A stretch of DNA of 64,000 nucleotides. It comes from an uncultured Oscillospiraceae bacterium. Its GTDB lineage: Bacteria > Bacillota > Clostridia > Oscillospirales > Oscillospiraceae. The position numbers and the translations under genes were made by a program. Positions 1-7,355 of the stretch are shown in pieces. The notes below the pieces were generated by a model. That model did no database searches, was not told the DNA's origin, and worked only from the letters and a program-made list of their open reading frames with translations. Location of the stretch: NCBI GenBank assembly GCA_910587395.1, contig CAJULJ010000007.1, forward strand, positions 15,691-79,690. The letters are read 5' to 3'. Position 1 is the stretch's first letter, and the number at the start of each line of letters is the position of its first letter.

Positions 1-56
1 CCCAGGTATCGCGTTTGGAAAAGAACGCGCTGAACCGGATCCGAAAAGAACTGTAA
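1..56 (+). CDS. C-terminal end of a sporulation sigma factor (partial)
   Basis: The third forward frame is open from the window edge and ends at a TAA at 54-56. It encodes QVSRLEKNALNRIRKEL. A Q-V-S-R-L-E-K helix followed by a short basic tail is the usual end of region 4.2 in the SigF/SigG/SigE/SigK group of sporulation sigma factors, where this helix contacts the -35 element. Only 17 residues are visible, so the exact factor cannot be assigned. The SigF/SigG type fits best because those proteins carry QVSRLEK rather than YVSRIEK. The gene starts upstream of the window. Confidence 0.55.
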   Translation, partial: QVSRLEKNALNRIRKEL

Positions 57-139
57 AGGGAAAACCGGATACAGAAAGCTGCCTCTCAAATCCGCTGGAG
101 GGATTGTGAGATGTTTTTGATTCAAATTACTTTAGTTAT

Positions 140-178
140 CTTTCTTTATAGCTCTTTTAAAGAGAGCTATAAAGAAAG
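140..178. repeat. Perfect 16-bp inverted repeat, AT-rich
   Basis: The arms at 140-155 (CTTTCTTTATAGCTCT) and 163-178 are exact reverse complements around a 7-nt loop. No long T run follows on either strand, so it is not a typical intrinsic terminator. It lies about 85 bp after the end of the partial sigma gene and could still serve as a 3' processing or transcript-end structure. Confidence 0.7.
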
Positions 179-406
179 AAATAATTTATAAAGGAACACT
201 ATACTACTGACTCCTGCAGGACTTTCCAGGCTTTTTGGCCCAGCTTTTGAGGCTGGCCCAACAGCCTGGGTGACAAAAGGCAATTGGATTAGGGAAAACT
301 ATTGGGGGCCCCAACAAGAACGCTTCGCGTTCGCATGGCCATACAATGCTTTGCACTTAAGGCCAGGGGAACGGCCTGCTGCGGCGTACCTCTTTGGGGG
401 GCACTT
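179..406. other. Non-coding stretch, nothing recognised
   Basis: There is no open frame with a ribosome site and recognisable protein content in this interval, and no RNA gene was recognised. It separates the partial sigma gene from the minus-strand hypothetical gene that ends at 407. Confidence 0.4.
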
Positions 407-907
407 TTATTCGCCCCAAGAGTATTGTTCCACGGCGATAACCAGCGAATTGCTATACACGTAGAATTGATATGGACGCAGGCCGTCATCGATTTCAATG
501 ACCTCGCCGCCACGAAATTCCATGTCCGGAATGACATCGCTGAGGCGGTAATCCCGCATGTTTTCGAAGAACTGCTTCGCTGTGAGGCCGAGTGTAGCAA
601 CTGCTTTCACCTCATAGCGGCAGCGTTCGGGGCTGATGCACTTCTTGGGACGGGCTTCCCATGCCTCTCGCGTCAGGCAATCCATGAAGCGGTGCCTGTC
701 ATCGATGAAGTAATAGACGCGGCAAATTGGCGGCGAAATCAGCCTTGGACACCACGATTTTGGGTATGTAGGCCCGGACCTGGGGAACCGTTTTGGCTTC
801 CGTTTGCTGGGAAACCCGTCGCAGTAGTAGGTGGGGGCCAGCGATGGCCCGACCTGCAGGAGATAGGGGCAGTCCCGGCATCGGAACCTTGGAAATAGAG
901 AGCGCAT
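407..907 (-). CDS. Hypothetical protein, 166 aa
   Basis: I do not recognise this protein. The start at 907 is supported by GAGGTGA six bases upstream of the ATG. The first third is basic and proline-rich and holds several cysteines, including C-R-D-C at residues 10-13. The second half looks like a compact mixed alpha/beta domain (KAVATLGLTAKQFFENMRDY, then an acidic stretch ending in VEQYSWGE). No signal peptide or membrane segment is visible. Its neighbour upstream on the same strand is a sigma-70-like gene, so the two may form a small accessory pair, but no function can be inferred. Confidence 0.5.
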   Translation of the reverse strand: MRSLFPRFRCRDCPYLLQVGPSLAPTYYCDGFPSKRKPKRFPRSGPTYPKSWCPRLISPPICRVYYFIDDRHRFMDCLTREAWEARPKKCISPERCRYEVKAVATLGLTAKQFFENMRDYRLSDVIPDMEFRGGEVIEIDDGLRPYQFYVYSNSLVIAVEQYSWGE

Positions 908-1014
908 GATTTTTCACCTCGCATTCGTGTTGGGGCAACAGAAAACTTTGTTGGTAGCGGCACTCGGAATTCCGGACTGTGCCGTATTCGCCTTGGGGCA
1001 AGTTTGGTATCATT

Positions 1015-1048
1015 TCTCCCATAGAGGCTTTCCCATTATTATGGGAGA
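1015..1048. repeat. 9-bp inverted repeat after the sigma-like gene
   Basis: TCTCCCATA at 1015-1023 pairs with TATGGGAGA at 1040-1048. A shorter alternative hairpin (TCCCAT at 1031-1036 with ATGGGA at 1041-1046) shares the right arm, so the two structures exclude each other. It lies just after the 3' end of the minus-strand sigma-like gene. There is no T tract, so termination is uncertain. Confidence 0.35.
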
Positions 1049-1067
1049 AATTGCGTTTTTTTCGTTT

Positions 1068-1490
1068 TCAGCTCTCCGTCAGCTTTTCGGAGAGCCTCTT
1101 TTTTGCCCGCCAGATGGCCTTTTGCACGGCGTCTTTCTTCATGTGGAGCATCCCGGCGATTTCTTCTGCTGTGTAGCTGGCCCAGAAACGGAGCAGCAGC
1201 ACATCCCTGTCCCGGGGTGGGAGCTGGGAGATGGCCTCCATCACGCCCAACCGTTCGGGATGAACCTGCGCCGCCTTCATATTGCTGACATCCAACGGCT
1301 CGCAGTGTGGCCGGCTCCGGTAGAGGTCAATGGCCCGATGCTTGGCGGTGAGAGCAACATAGGCTTTCGTGGCGGGGGAGTCGATATCCCCCAGCTTTTC
1401 CATGTGGGGAAGCAGGTAGAGCAGCGCTTGCTGCGCGGCGTCCTCAGCGTCGGCGGGATTTTGCAGTATCTCCATGGCGATGTGGCACAT
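1068..1490 (-). CDS. Sigma-70-like (ECF-type) factor, start uncertain, possibly truncated
   Basis: The 140-residue product resembles an ECF-type RNA polymerase sigma factor. A region 2-like helix pair (AMEILQNPADAEDAAQQAL, residues 5-23) is followed by a region 4 helix-turn-helix (LPPRDRDVLLLRFWASYTAE, around residues 89-108, then IAGMLHMKKDAVQKAIWRAK). The ATG at 1490 has no clear ribosome site. Eleven further in-frame codons upstream encode AEQLFEKYWHL, which looks like the missing start of region 2. They are closed off by a TAG at 1524-1526 with no start codon in between. The gene has therefore probably lost its original start and may be a decaying pseudogene. Confidence 0.6.
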   Translation of the reverse strand: MCHIAMEILQNPADAEDAAQQALLYLLPHMEKLGDIDSPATKAYVALTAKHRAIDLYRSRPHCEPLDVSNMKAAQVHPERLGVMEAISQLPPRDRDVLLLRFWASYTAEEIAGMLHMKKDAVQKAIWRAKKRLSEKLTES

Positions 1491-1602
1491 GAGGTGCCAG
1501 TATTTCTCGAAAAGCTGTTCAGCCTATAATGCTAACGATTCCGATGCCCCCGAAGGAGAAAAAATGAGAGGATTGGCGGGGGCTTTGCCTGGGGGTGCGC
1601 AC

Positions 1603-1634
1603 AAAAAAAGAGCCCAGGAAACGAATTCCTGGAC
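1603..1634 (-). terminator. Intrinsic terminator
   Basis: CCAGGAA (1614-1620) and TTCCTGG (1626-1632) form a hairpin that is followed on the minus strand by a run of seven T. It is the second of two minus-strand terminators downstream of tsf. Confidence 0.7.
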
Positions 1635-1881
1635 CCCTTTTGCGGGTGCTATTTGAGTGAAAACATGTTCAAGATTGGAATGACAAGAACATCAAAAGCT
1701 GTTGCTGTGCTTTTTCGTTTGGCCCTTTTGTGTGGCTTATTTTGTCCTCCAGCGCACCCTCCCAAACTCACTCCCAACGCCCTCCCAACAGGGCTTGTCC
1801 AAAGAATGGTCAGGCACCGGCTCTCAATTTTTTCTCTCAAAAACCCTCCGAATTACCCCGGCCCGCCGCCAAAAGGACAAC
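1635..1881. other. Spacer between two terminators, no gene recognised
   Basis: Short frames exist on both strands but none has a ribosome site or family-like content. The interval is bounded on both sides by minus-strand terminators of similar design (each ends in GGGCTC and a T run). Confidence 0.4.
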
Positions 1882-1920
1882 AAAAAAGAGCCCAGAGCAA
1901 TTCGCAATGAACTACTCTGG
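1882..1920 (-). terminator. Intrinsic terminator of the rpsB-tsf unit
   Basis: CCAGAG (1892-1897) and CTCTGG (1915-1920) form the stem base, and six T follow on the minus strand. It lies about 100 bp after the tsf stop codon, the expected place for the end of the operon. Confidence 0.65.
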
Positions 1921-2022
1921 ACTCTCAAATTTTACTCAGGGCTTGCTCTCAACGCTGCTCTGAAAGGGACAAAATTGGGAGCAGAATTGGGATGGTTTTG
2001 GGTGGAGCAGATATAAAAGCTA

Positions 2023-2934
2023 TTACTGCGTCAGCTTGGCAATCTCCTCAGCAAAATTCTCCTGCTTCTTCTCGATGCCCTCGCCCTTCTCAAAACGCAC
2101 AGCATCCTTCAGGATAATGGCGCCGCCCAGCTTTTTTGCGGCGGCATTCATATACTGCTCCACAGTGACGTCGCCATCCTTGACGAAAGCCTGCTGGAGC
2201 AGGCAGTTCTCAGCGTAGAACTTGTTTAGCTTGCCCATGACAATCTTTTCTTTTACCTGGTCGGGTTTGTTGGCCATCTTGGGGTCGTTGGCCATCTGGG
2301 CCATGAGAATCTTCTTTTCCTCATCCAGCACCTCCTGAGTGACCTGACTCTTGTCCAGGAAGCGGGGATTCAGGGCCGCGATCTGCATAGCCAAGTCCTT
2401 GCCGACCTCGGTGGCATCAATGCCGCCGGTGACCTCCAGGTTGACCAGCACACCGATCTTGCCGCCGGCGTGGATATAGGGTACGGACACGCCGTCCACA
2501 AAGCGGGCAAAACGACGGACCTTGATGTTCTCGCCGATGACCAGAACCATCTCCTGCTGCTGCTGGGTGACGGTCAGATTAGTGCCGTTATACTTGCACT
2601 CCATCAACGCATCCAGGTCGGCGGGAGCGCAGGCGGCCACAGTGGCGGCTACACCTTTGACGAAGTCCACAAACTTTTCATTCTTGCCGACGAAATCGGT
2701 CTCGGCGTTGACCTCGACCACCACGCCCACGCCGTTGATGTCGGCGGCGTAAGCCATGCCCTCGGCGGCGATGCGGCCAGCCTTCTTGGCGGAAGCGGCC
2801 AGACCCTTCTCACGCAGCCACTCGACGGCCTTGTCCATGTCGCCGTCAGAGGCGGCCAGAGCCTTTTTGCAGTCCATCATGCCCACGCCGGTCATTTCCC
2901 GCAGGGCCTTTACATCCTGTGCAGTGATTGCCAT
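2023..2934 (-). CDS. tsf: Elongation factor Ts
   Basis: EF-Ts, the guanine-nucleotide exchange factor that recycles EF-Tu during translation elongation. The 303-residue protein begins with the UBA-like helical domain (VKALREMTGVGMMDCKKAL). It carries the conserved TDFVGKN segment at residues 79-85, which contacts EF-Tu, and ends in the core and dimerisation subdomains. Length and order are normal for the family. It lies 91 bp downstream of rpsB on the same strand, as in most bacteria, and the gap holds a strong hairpin with a T-rich tail that probably lowers read-through from rpsB. Confidence 0.97.
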   Translation of the reverse strand: MAITAQDVKALREMTGVGMMDCKKALAASDGDMDKAVEWLREKGLAASAKKAGRIAAEGMAYAADINGVGVVVEVNAETDFVGKNEKFVDFVKGVAATVAACAPADLDALMECKYNGTNLTVTQQQQEMVLVIGENIKVRRFARFVDGVSVPYIHAGGKIGVLVNLEVTGGIDATEVGKDLAMQIAALNPRFLDKSQVTQEVLDEEKKILMAQMANDPKMANKPDQVKEKIVMGKLNKFYAENCLLQQAFVKDGDVTVEQYMNAAAKKLGGAIILKDAVRFEKGEGIEKKQENFAEEIAKLTQ

Positions 2935-2950
2935 AATATCGTTACCTCCA

Positions 2951-2993
2951 TAAAAATTGTAAAAGAAAGCGCCCGCCCGCTTCGGGCGGGCGC
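2951..2993 (-). terminator. Strong intercistronic terminator or attenuator between rpsB and tsf
   Basis: GCGCCCGCCCG (2969-2979) and CGGGCGGGCGC (2983-2993) form an 11-bp GC-only stem with a 3-nt loop. On the minus strand it is followed by TTTCTTTTACAATTTTTA. This has the form of an intrinsic terminator placed inside the operon, so tsf would be expressed by partial read-through or from an extra promoter that I cannot see. Confidence 0.75.
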
Positions 2994-3025
2994 TGTGGCA
3001 TCAGTCGTCCAGCAGGGAAGGGGAC

Positions 3026-3760
3026 TTACTCCGCAACGGGAGCGGACTCCTCAGACTTCTCGGCGGGGGCGGCGTCCTGGCCCTGGCGGCCCTCCTGCAC
3101 GGCGTTGGCCATGACAGAAGAGATCAGCTTGATAGCGCGGATGGCGTCGTCATTGCCAGGGATGACGTAGTCAATCTCATCGGGGTCGCAGTTGGTATCA
3201 ACGATGGCCACGATGGGGATGTTCAGCTTGCGTGCCTCATTGATGGCGTTGCGCTCCTTGCGGGGGTCAACAACGAACAGAGCGCCGGGGAGCTTGCGCA
3301 TTTCCACCACGCCGCCCAGGTATTTCTCCAGCTTGCTGATCTCGCCCAGCAGCTTCATGACTTCCTTCTTGGGGAGCATGTCGAAGGTGCCGTCTTCCTG
3401 CATCTTCTTCAGCTGGTTCAGACGGTCCACGCGGGTGCGCATGGTCTTGAAGTTGGTCATCATGCCGCCCAGCCAGCGGGCGTTGACATAGTACATGCCG
3501 CAGCGGGCAGCCTCCTCGCGGATGGCGTCCTGGGCCTGCTTCTTGGTGCCCACGAACAGCAGGGACTGACCGTTGCCGGACAGCTCCTTCACGAAAGAGT
3601 AGGCTTCCTCCAGCTTCTTCACGGTCTTTTGCAGGTCGATGATATAGATGCCGTTGCGCTCCGTGTAGATGTAGGTGGCCATTTTGGGGTTCCACCGGCG
3701 GGTTTGGTGGCCAAAATGCACACCGGCCTCCAACAGCTGCTTCATAGATACGACTGCCAT
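3026..3760 (-). CDS. rpsB: 30S ribosomal protein S2
   Basis: Small-subunit ribosomal protein S2, which binds near the platform and helps recruit S1 and mRNA. The family hallmarks are present: LLEAGVHFGHQTRRWNPKM near residues 9-27, then IIDLQKT, FVGTKKQA, RWLGGMMTNF and PIVAIVDTNCDPD. The 244 residues include a short acidic C-terminal tail rich in A, E and P beyond the usual fold. The start is fixed by TAGGAGG seven bases upstream of the ATG. It is the first gene of the rpsB-tsf unit and has a consensus-like promoter and a leader of about 105 nt. Confidence 0.97.
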   Translation of the reverse strand: MAVVSMKQLLEAGVHFGHQTRRWNPKMATYIYTERNGIYIIDLQKTVKKLEEAYSFVKELSGNGQSLLFVGTKKQAQDAIREEAARCGMYYVNARWLGGMMTNFKTMRTRVDRLNQLKKMQEDGTFDMLPKKEVMKLLGEISKLEKYLGGVVEMRKLPGALFVVDPRKERNAINEARKLNIPIVAIVDTNCDPDEIDYVIPGNDDAIRAIKLISSVMANAVQEGRQGQDAAPAEKSEESAPVAE

Positions 3761-3872
3761 TGTTTTTTTCCTCCTAAATTTTGGTTTTTACCTCCGAAAG
3801 CTTCATTTTTCCCGCCCACTTTTCTGGGAAAGCACCGGGCGAAAAATCCGCTCTCGTGCGGAATGCCTGGAT
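3761..3872 (-). promoter_or_regulatory. rpsB 5' leader
   Basis: The transcribed leader between the rpsB promoter and start codon holds small hairpins (CCGC-ACGAGA-GCGG and CCCA-GAAAAG-TGGG). Ribosomal protein operons are often autoregulated through such leaders. I saw no specific published motif, so this is only a candidate S2 leader. Confidence 0.3.
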
Positions 3873-3901
3873 ATTTTACCACAAGCCATGGGGGAGCGCA
3901 A
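3873..3901 (-). promoter_or_regulatory. Promoter of rpsB-tsf
   Basis: On the minus strand TTGCGC (3896-3901) and TAAAAT (3873-3878) are separated by 17 bp, a good housekeeping-sigma match placed about 110 bp before the rpsB start. Confidence 0.65.
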
Positions 3902-3930
3902 GTGTTTTTCTCCAATTTCTTGAGAAAAAG

Positions 3931-4197
3931 TCAGTGTCCCCGCAGCTCCCTGCGGGCCTCACCCCCGCTGTCCACTAAAATAATGTCCTCGCCAAACCGT
4001 TTGACTGCGGACCAGGGGAACACAATATCCTCATCCCGGCCCAGCAGGCCAAATAGCCGGGGCTGTCCCTTCACCACAATGCTCACGATGGCTCCGCGTT
4101 CCGGGTCCAGTTCTATGTCACCCACGAACCCGTATCGAGTGCCGTCGGCGACGTCGATAACTTCCTTATATTGCAGTTCCGCGATGCGGCAGGTCAT
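3931..4197 (-). CDS. YlmC/YmxH family PRC-barrel protein
   Basis: An 88-residue protein of the YlmC/YmxH family, small PRC-barrel proteins that are widespread in spore-forming Firmicutes and linked to sporulation by context. It opens with MTCRIAELQYKEVIDVADGT and continues with the beta-rich GFVGDIELDPERGAIVSIVV and a middle segment FGLLGRDEDIVFPWSAVKRF. The start at 4197 is chosen because AGGAGGG lies just upstream. An upstream in-frame ATG at 4290 would add 31 unconserved residues. It is divergent from pyrH. The biochemical role of the family is not settled. Confidence 0.85.
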   Translation of the reverse strand: MTCRIAELQYKEVIDVADGTRYGFVGDIELDPERGAIVSIVVKGQPRLFGLLGRDEDIVFPWSAVKRFGEDIILVDSGGEARRELRGH

Positions 4198-4298
4198 AGT
4201 ATACCCTCCTTTTCCCTTTTCCACCCAATCATATGAGAGCGGGGATGTGCTCCATCCGCCTTTGTGGAAAAATACATGGAAAATTTTCATTTAGCCCC

Positions 4299-4327
4299 TA
4301 GGCAAAAGGAAGGTTTTCCAGTATAAT
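4299..4327 (+). promoter_or_regulatory. Putative pyrH operon promoter
   Basis: TATAAT at 4322-4327 is exact. The -35 at 17 bp spacing (TAGGCA, 4299-4304) is a weak match. It lies about 50 bp before the pyrH start. Confidence 0.45.
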
Positions 4328-4375
4328 ACTGCCATGAGTACGATATGATTCTGGCTTCAGGAGAGGATGAGAGTT

Positions 4376-5113
4376 ATGAGCGAGTTGAAATACAAGCGTG
4401 TGCTGTTGAAGGTCAGCGGCGAGGCGCTGGGCGGCGAGGCCGGCCGAGGTCTGGATTTCGACGTAATTGAAAAGGTGTGTGACGTAGTGGCCCGCTGCGC
4501 CGACGAGGGCGTTCAAGTGGGCATCGTCGTGGGCGGCGGAAATTTCTGGCGCGGACTGAAGGACGGCAAGGGGATGCATGAGCGGGTCCGGGCGGACCAC
4601 ATGGGTATGTTGGCCACTGCCATCAACTGTCTGGCTCTGGCCGACGTGTTGGAGCGCATGGGGGTGGATGTACGTGTACAGACCGCCATTGAGATGCGGG
4701 CCATGGCGGAGCCCTATGTTCGCTCCAAGGCCATCCGGCATCTGGAGAAGGGGAGGGTGGTCATCTTTGGCTGCGGCACCGGAAGTCCCTTCTTTTCCAC
4801 CGACACGGCGGCAGTGCTCCGGGCGGCGGAGATCAACGCGGACATCATCCTGCTTGCTAAGAATGTGGACGGCGTGTACAGTGCCGACCCGCTGAAAGAC
4901 CCGGAAGCGGTGAAGTACGACAGTATTACCTATGATGATGTGCTGGCCCGGCATTTGGGCGTGATGGATTCCACCGCCACGTCCCTGTGCATGGACAACA
5001 ATATCCCCATCATTCTTTTCGCGTTGAAAGACCCGGAAAACATTCTCCGTGTGGTTCACGGGGAGAAAATAGGTACAATTGTAAAGCACATAGGAGGAAA
5101 GGATCATGAATGA
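4376..5113 (+). CDS. pyrH: UMP kinase
   Basis: Bacterial hexameric uridylate kinase of the amino acid kinase fold. It converts UMP and ATP to UDP and ADP in pyrimidine nucleotide synthesis. Motifs include LLKVSGEALGG at the N-terminus, VGGGNFWRG, the GTGSPFFSTDTAA segment and a C-terminal VVHGEKIGT. The start at 4376 gives 245 residues and has AGGAGAGG nine bases upstream; the ATG at 4367 abuts that ribosome site and is less likely. It is the first gene of a long plus-strand operon, and its end overlaps the frr start by 8 bp, the usual pyrH-frr pairing. Confidence 0.96.
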   Translation: MSELKYKRVLLKVSGEALGGEAGRGLDFDVIEKVCDVVARCADEGVQVGIVVGGGNFWRGLKDGKGMHERVRADHMGMLATAINCLALADVLERMGVDVRVQTAIEMRAMAEPYVRSKAIRHLEKGRVVIFGCGTGSPFFSTDTAAVLRAAEINADIILLAKNVDGVYSADPLKDPEAVKYDSITYDDVLARHLGVMDSTATSLCMDNNIPIILFALKDPENILRVVHGEKIGTIVKHIGGKDHE

Positions 5114-5660
5114 CTTCTGCAAGAGCTACGACGAGAAAATGGGCAAGACTATCGAAGTGGTGAAGGGCGACTTCGCCAGTGTCCGGGCGGGCCGCGCCAA
5201 CGCCGGTGTTCTGGACCGCATCCAGGTGGAGTACTACGGCACCCACACCCCTATCCAACAGGTGGCCAGCATCTCCACCCCTGACCCCCGCACTCTTCAG
5301 ATCCAGCCCTGGGACGGCAGCATCCTTAAGGCGATTGAGAAGGCCATCCAGACCTCCGATCTGGGCATCAACCCCCAGAACGACGGGCGCGTCATCCGTC
5401 TGGCCTTCCCTCAACTCACTGAGGAACGCCGTGTGGAGCTCACCAAGCAGGTGCGCAAGTATGGCGAGAACGGCAAAGTGGCCATCCGTAACATCCGCCG
5501 GGACGCCATGGAGACTTTAAAATCCCAGGAAAAGAAGTCGGAGATTACGGAGGACGACCGCAAGCAGATTGAAAAGGAACTCCAGGACCTGACGGACAGG
5601 CGCTGCAAGGAGATTGACACCCTCACTGCCGCCAAAGAAAAGGAACTGATGGCGGTTTGA
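5106..5660 (+). CDS. frr: Ribosome recycling factor
   Basis: RRF, which with EF-G splits the post-termination ribosome. The 184 residues match the family length (about 185). Conserved parts are VRAGRANAGVLDRIQVEYYG, the domain II segment STPDPRTLQIQPWD and the C-terminal helix KSEITEDDRKQIEKELQDLT. GGAGGAAAGG lies just ahead of the ATG, which sits inside the end of pyrH, so translation is probably coupled. Confidence 0.97.
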   Translation: MNDFCKSYDEKMGKTIEVVKGDFASVRAGRANAGVLDRIQVEYYGTHTPIQQVASISTPDPRTLQIQPWDGSILKAIEKAIQTSDLGINPQNDGRVIRLAFPQLTEERRVELTKQVRKYGENGKVAIRNIRRDAMETLKSQEKKSEITEDDRKQIEKELQDLTDRRCKEIDTLTAAKEKELMAV

Positions 5661-5673
5661 GTTTTGACTGAGC

Positions 5674-5705
5674 GCATACAAGGGGGGCGCGCCCCCCTTG
5701 TATGC
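5674..5705. repeat. Perfect 32-bp palindrome after frr
   Basis: Each 16-base half (GCATACAAGGGGGGCG) is the exact complement of the other, with no loop bases. There is no T tract behind it on either strand. It may act as a transcript-stabilising hairpin or a factor-dependent stop between frr and uppS. Confidence 0.7.
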
Positions 5706-5770
5706 TGTCCGGGAACTTATGACATGGTTCTTTTTTGTCTACACTACCAATAAAGTTAGGATGAGTGTGT

Positions 5771-6517
5771 ATGGCATTCTTTCGCCGCCGGGAGTCCAAG
5801 GCTCTCCAGGTGGATATGGAGCATCTGCCCGGCCATGTGGCTATCATCATGGACGGCAACGGCCGCTGGGCCAAAAACCGCGGCTTGCCACGAAAGGCGG
5901 GTCACGCCGCCGGGGCGGAAACCTTTCGGACCATCGCCACTTTTGCCAAGGAACTGGGGCTGGAGTATTTGACGGTGTACGCTTTCTCCACGGAGAACTG
6001 GAAGCGGCCTGCCGATGAGGTGTCGTCCATCATGAAGCTGCTGGAGAAATATCTTCATGAGGCCATCGAGACCATGGCGAAAGATAAGGTGAAGATGGCG
6101 TTTTTTGGAGACCTGTCCCCGCTGGCGCCCCACCTTCAGGCTCTGTGCCGAGAAACGGAGGAAATCTCCAAAGGCTATGACGGATGTCAGGTGAACATCT
6201 GTCTGAACTATGGCGGCCGGGGAGAGCTGGTGCGGGCGGCAAAGGCTTATGCGCTGGACTGTGTGGAAGGCAGGGCCGACCCGGGGCACTTGACCGAGGA
6301 GGCCTTTGGAGCGTATCTTTACTCTGCCGGAGTACCTGAGCCAGATCTTATCATCCGGCCCAGCGGAGAGATGCGTCTGTCCAATTTCCTTCTGTGGCAG
6401 TCGGCCTATGCGGAGTTTTACGTGACCGATGTGCTTTGGCCTGATTTCAGCAAGGATGATTTCCTGCGCGCCTTGGCGGTCTATCAGAGCCGCTCCCGGC
6501 GGTATGGAGGTGTGTGA
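5771..6517 (+). CDS. uppS: Undecaprenyl diphosphate synthase (isoprenyl transferase)
   Basis: A cis-prenyltransferase that adds isopentenyl units to farnesyl diphosphate to make the C55 lipid carrier for peptidoglycan. The catalytic motif IIMDGNGRWA has its Asp at residue 28. FSTENWKRP and the C-terminal RPSGEMRLSNFLLWQSAYAE segment are also present. The ATG at 5771 is preferred because AGG (5758-5760) is suitably spaced; a GTG at 5765 would add two residues. Length is 248, normal. It is followed after 1 bp by cdsA and then by dxr and ispG, so lipid-carrier and isoprenoid supply are co-transcribed. Confidence 0.96.
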   Translation: MAFFRRRESKALQVDMEHLPGHVAIIMDGNGRWAKNRGLPRKAGHAAGAETFRTIATFAKELGLEYLTVYAFSTENWKRPADEVSSIMKLLEKYLHEAIETMAKDKVKMAFFGDLSPLAPHLQALCRETEEISKGYDGCQVNICLNYGGRGELVRAAKAYALDCVEGRADPGHLTEEAFGAYLYSAGVPEPDLIIRPSGEMRLSNFLLWQSAYAEFYVTDVLWPDFSKDDFLRALAVYQSRSRRYGGV

Positions 6518-6518
6518 G

Positions 6519-7343
6519 ATGGCGAAACGGATCATCGTGGCATGTATTTTTGTGCCTGTCATGCTGTGGATCATGCTGATTCCGCCTCCACTGGCGTGGA
6601 CGGCATTGGTGTGCTTTATTTCGGCGATGGCCGCCTTTGAGCTGCTCAGGGCAGTTGGGGAGGGGAAGATCACCCTTCCCATGCAGGTGGTCACCATTTT
6701 ATCTGCTGCGTTGCTGCCCTTTGGAAGCTGGGCGGATCTGGGGATGGCCTATGTGAATCTGGTGGCTTTTGTGGTGATGGCGGTGTGCTTCTGGTGTGCC
6801 ATTCGGGCCTATGATGAGGATGGCGTACCCATCGGATTTTTCCATGTGCTGGCCGCGCTGTTTGCCGGGATTATCATTCCGCTGGCCCTGTCTGCCCTGG
6901 TGGAGCTGCGTCGGATGGACCACGGGAAATATTTGGTGCTGCTGGCGGTGCTGCTGACCTTTGCGACCGACGCCGGGGCCTATTTTGCCGGGGTGTTTCT
7001 GGGGAAGCACCGGGGCGTGACAAAGGTCAGTCCCAACAAGAGTGTGGAGGGTTACATCGGCGGCTTCATCAGCGGAGTGGTGTTTGCGGTTCTCTACGGC
7101 TTGGTGGCCAGCAAAATTGCAGGGGACAGCGTTAGACTGCTGCCTCTGGCCCTGTGCGGACTGTTCGGTGCGCTGGCCACAGAGGTGGGCGATTTGGCGT
7201 TCTCTTTTATTAAAAGGCAGTACGGTGTGAAGGATTACGGCCACATCCTGCCCGGTCACGGCGGGATGCTGGACCGGTTTGACAGCATGATGTTCTGTGG
7301 TCCGGTGGTGCTGTTCATCGTGCAGTGCCTGCCGGTATTTTGA
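6519..7343 (+). CDS. cdsA: Phosphatidate cytidylyltransferase
   Basis: A membrane enzyme that makes CDP-diacylglycerol from CTP and phosphatidate, the branch point for phospholipid synthesis. The 274 residues are mostly hydrophobic, with several predicted membrane segments. The family signature lies near the C-terminus (SPNKSVEGYIGGFISG, then EVGDLAFSFIKRQYGVKDYG and PGHGGMLDRFDSM). The start at 6519 has GGAGG eight bases upstream and lies one base after the uppS stop. Confidence 0.96.
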   Translation: MAKRIIVACIFVPVMLWIMLIPPPLAWTALVCFISAMAAFELLRAVGEGKITLPMQVVTILSAALLPFGSWADLGMAYVNLVAFVVMAVCFWCAIRAYDEDGVPIGFFHVLAALFAGIIIPLALSALVELRRMDHGKYLVLLAVLLTFATDAGAYFAGVFLGKHRGVTKVSPNKSVEGYIGGFISGVVFAVLYGLVASKIAGDSVRLLPLALCGLFGALATEVGDLAFSFIKRQYGVKDYGHILPGHGGMLDRFDSMMFCGPVVLFIVQCLPVF

Positions 7344-7355
7344 GGAGCGGCCATT

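Noticed and set aside
1653..1910. Small forward frame with a hydrophobic start between the two minus-strand terminators
   Set aside because: No ribosome site, it crosses a clear minus-strand terminator, and a proline- and lysine-rich tail without domain features.
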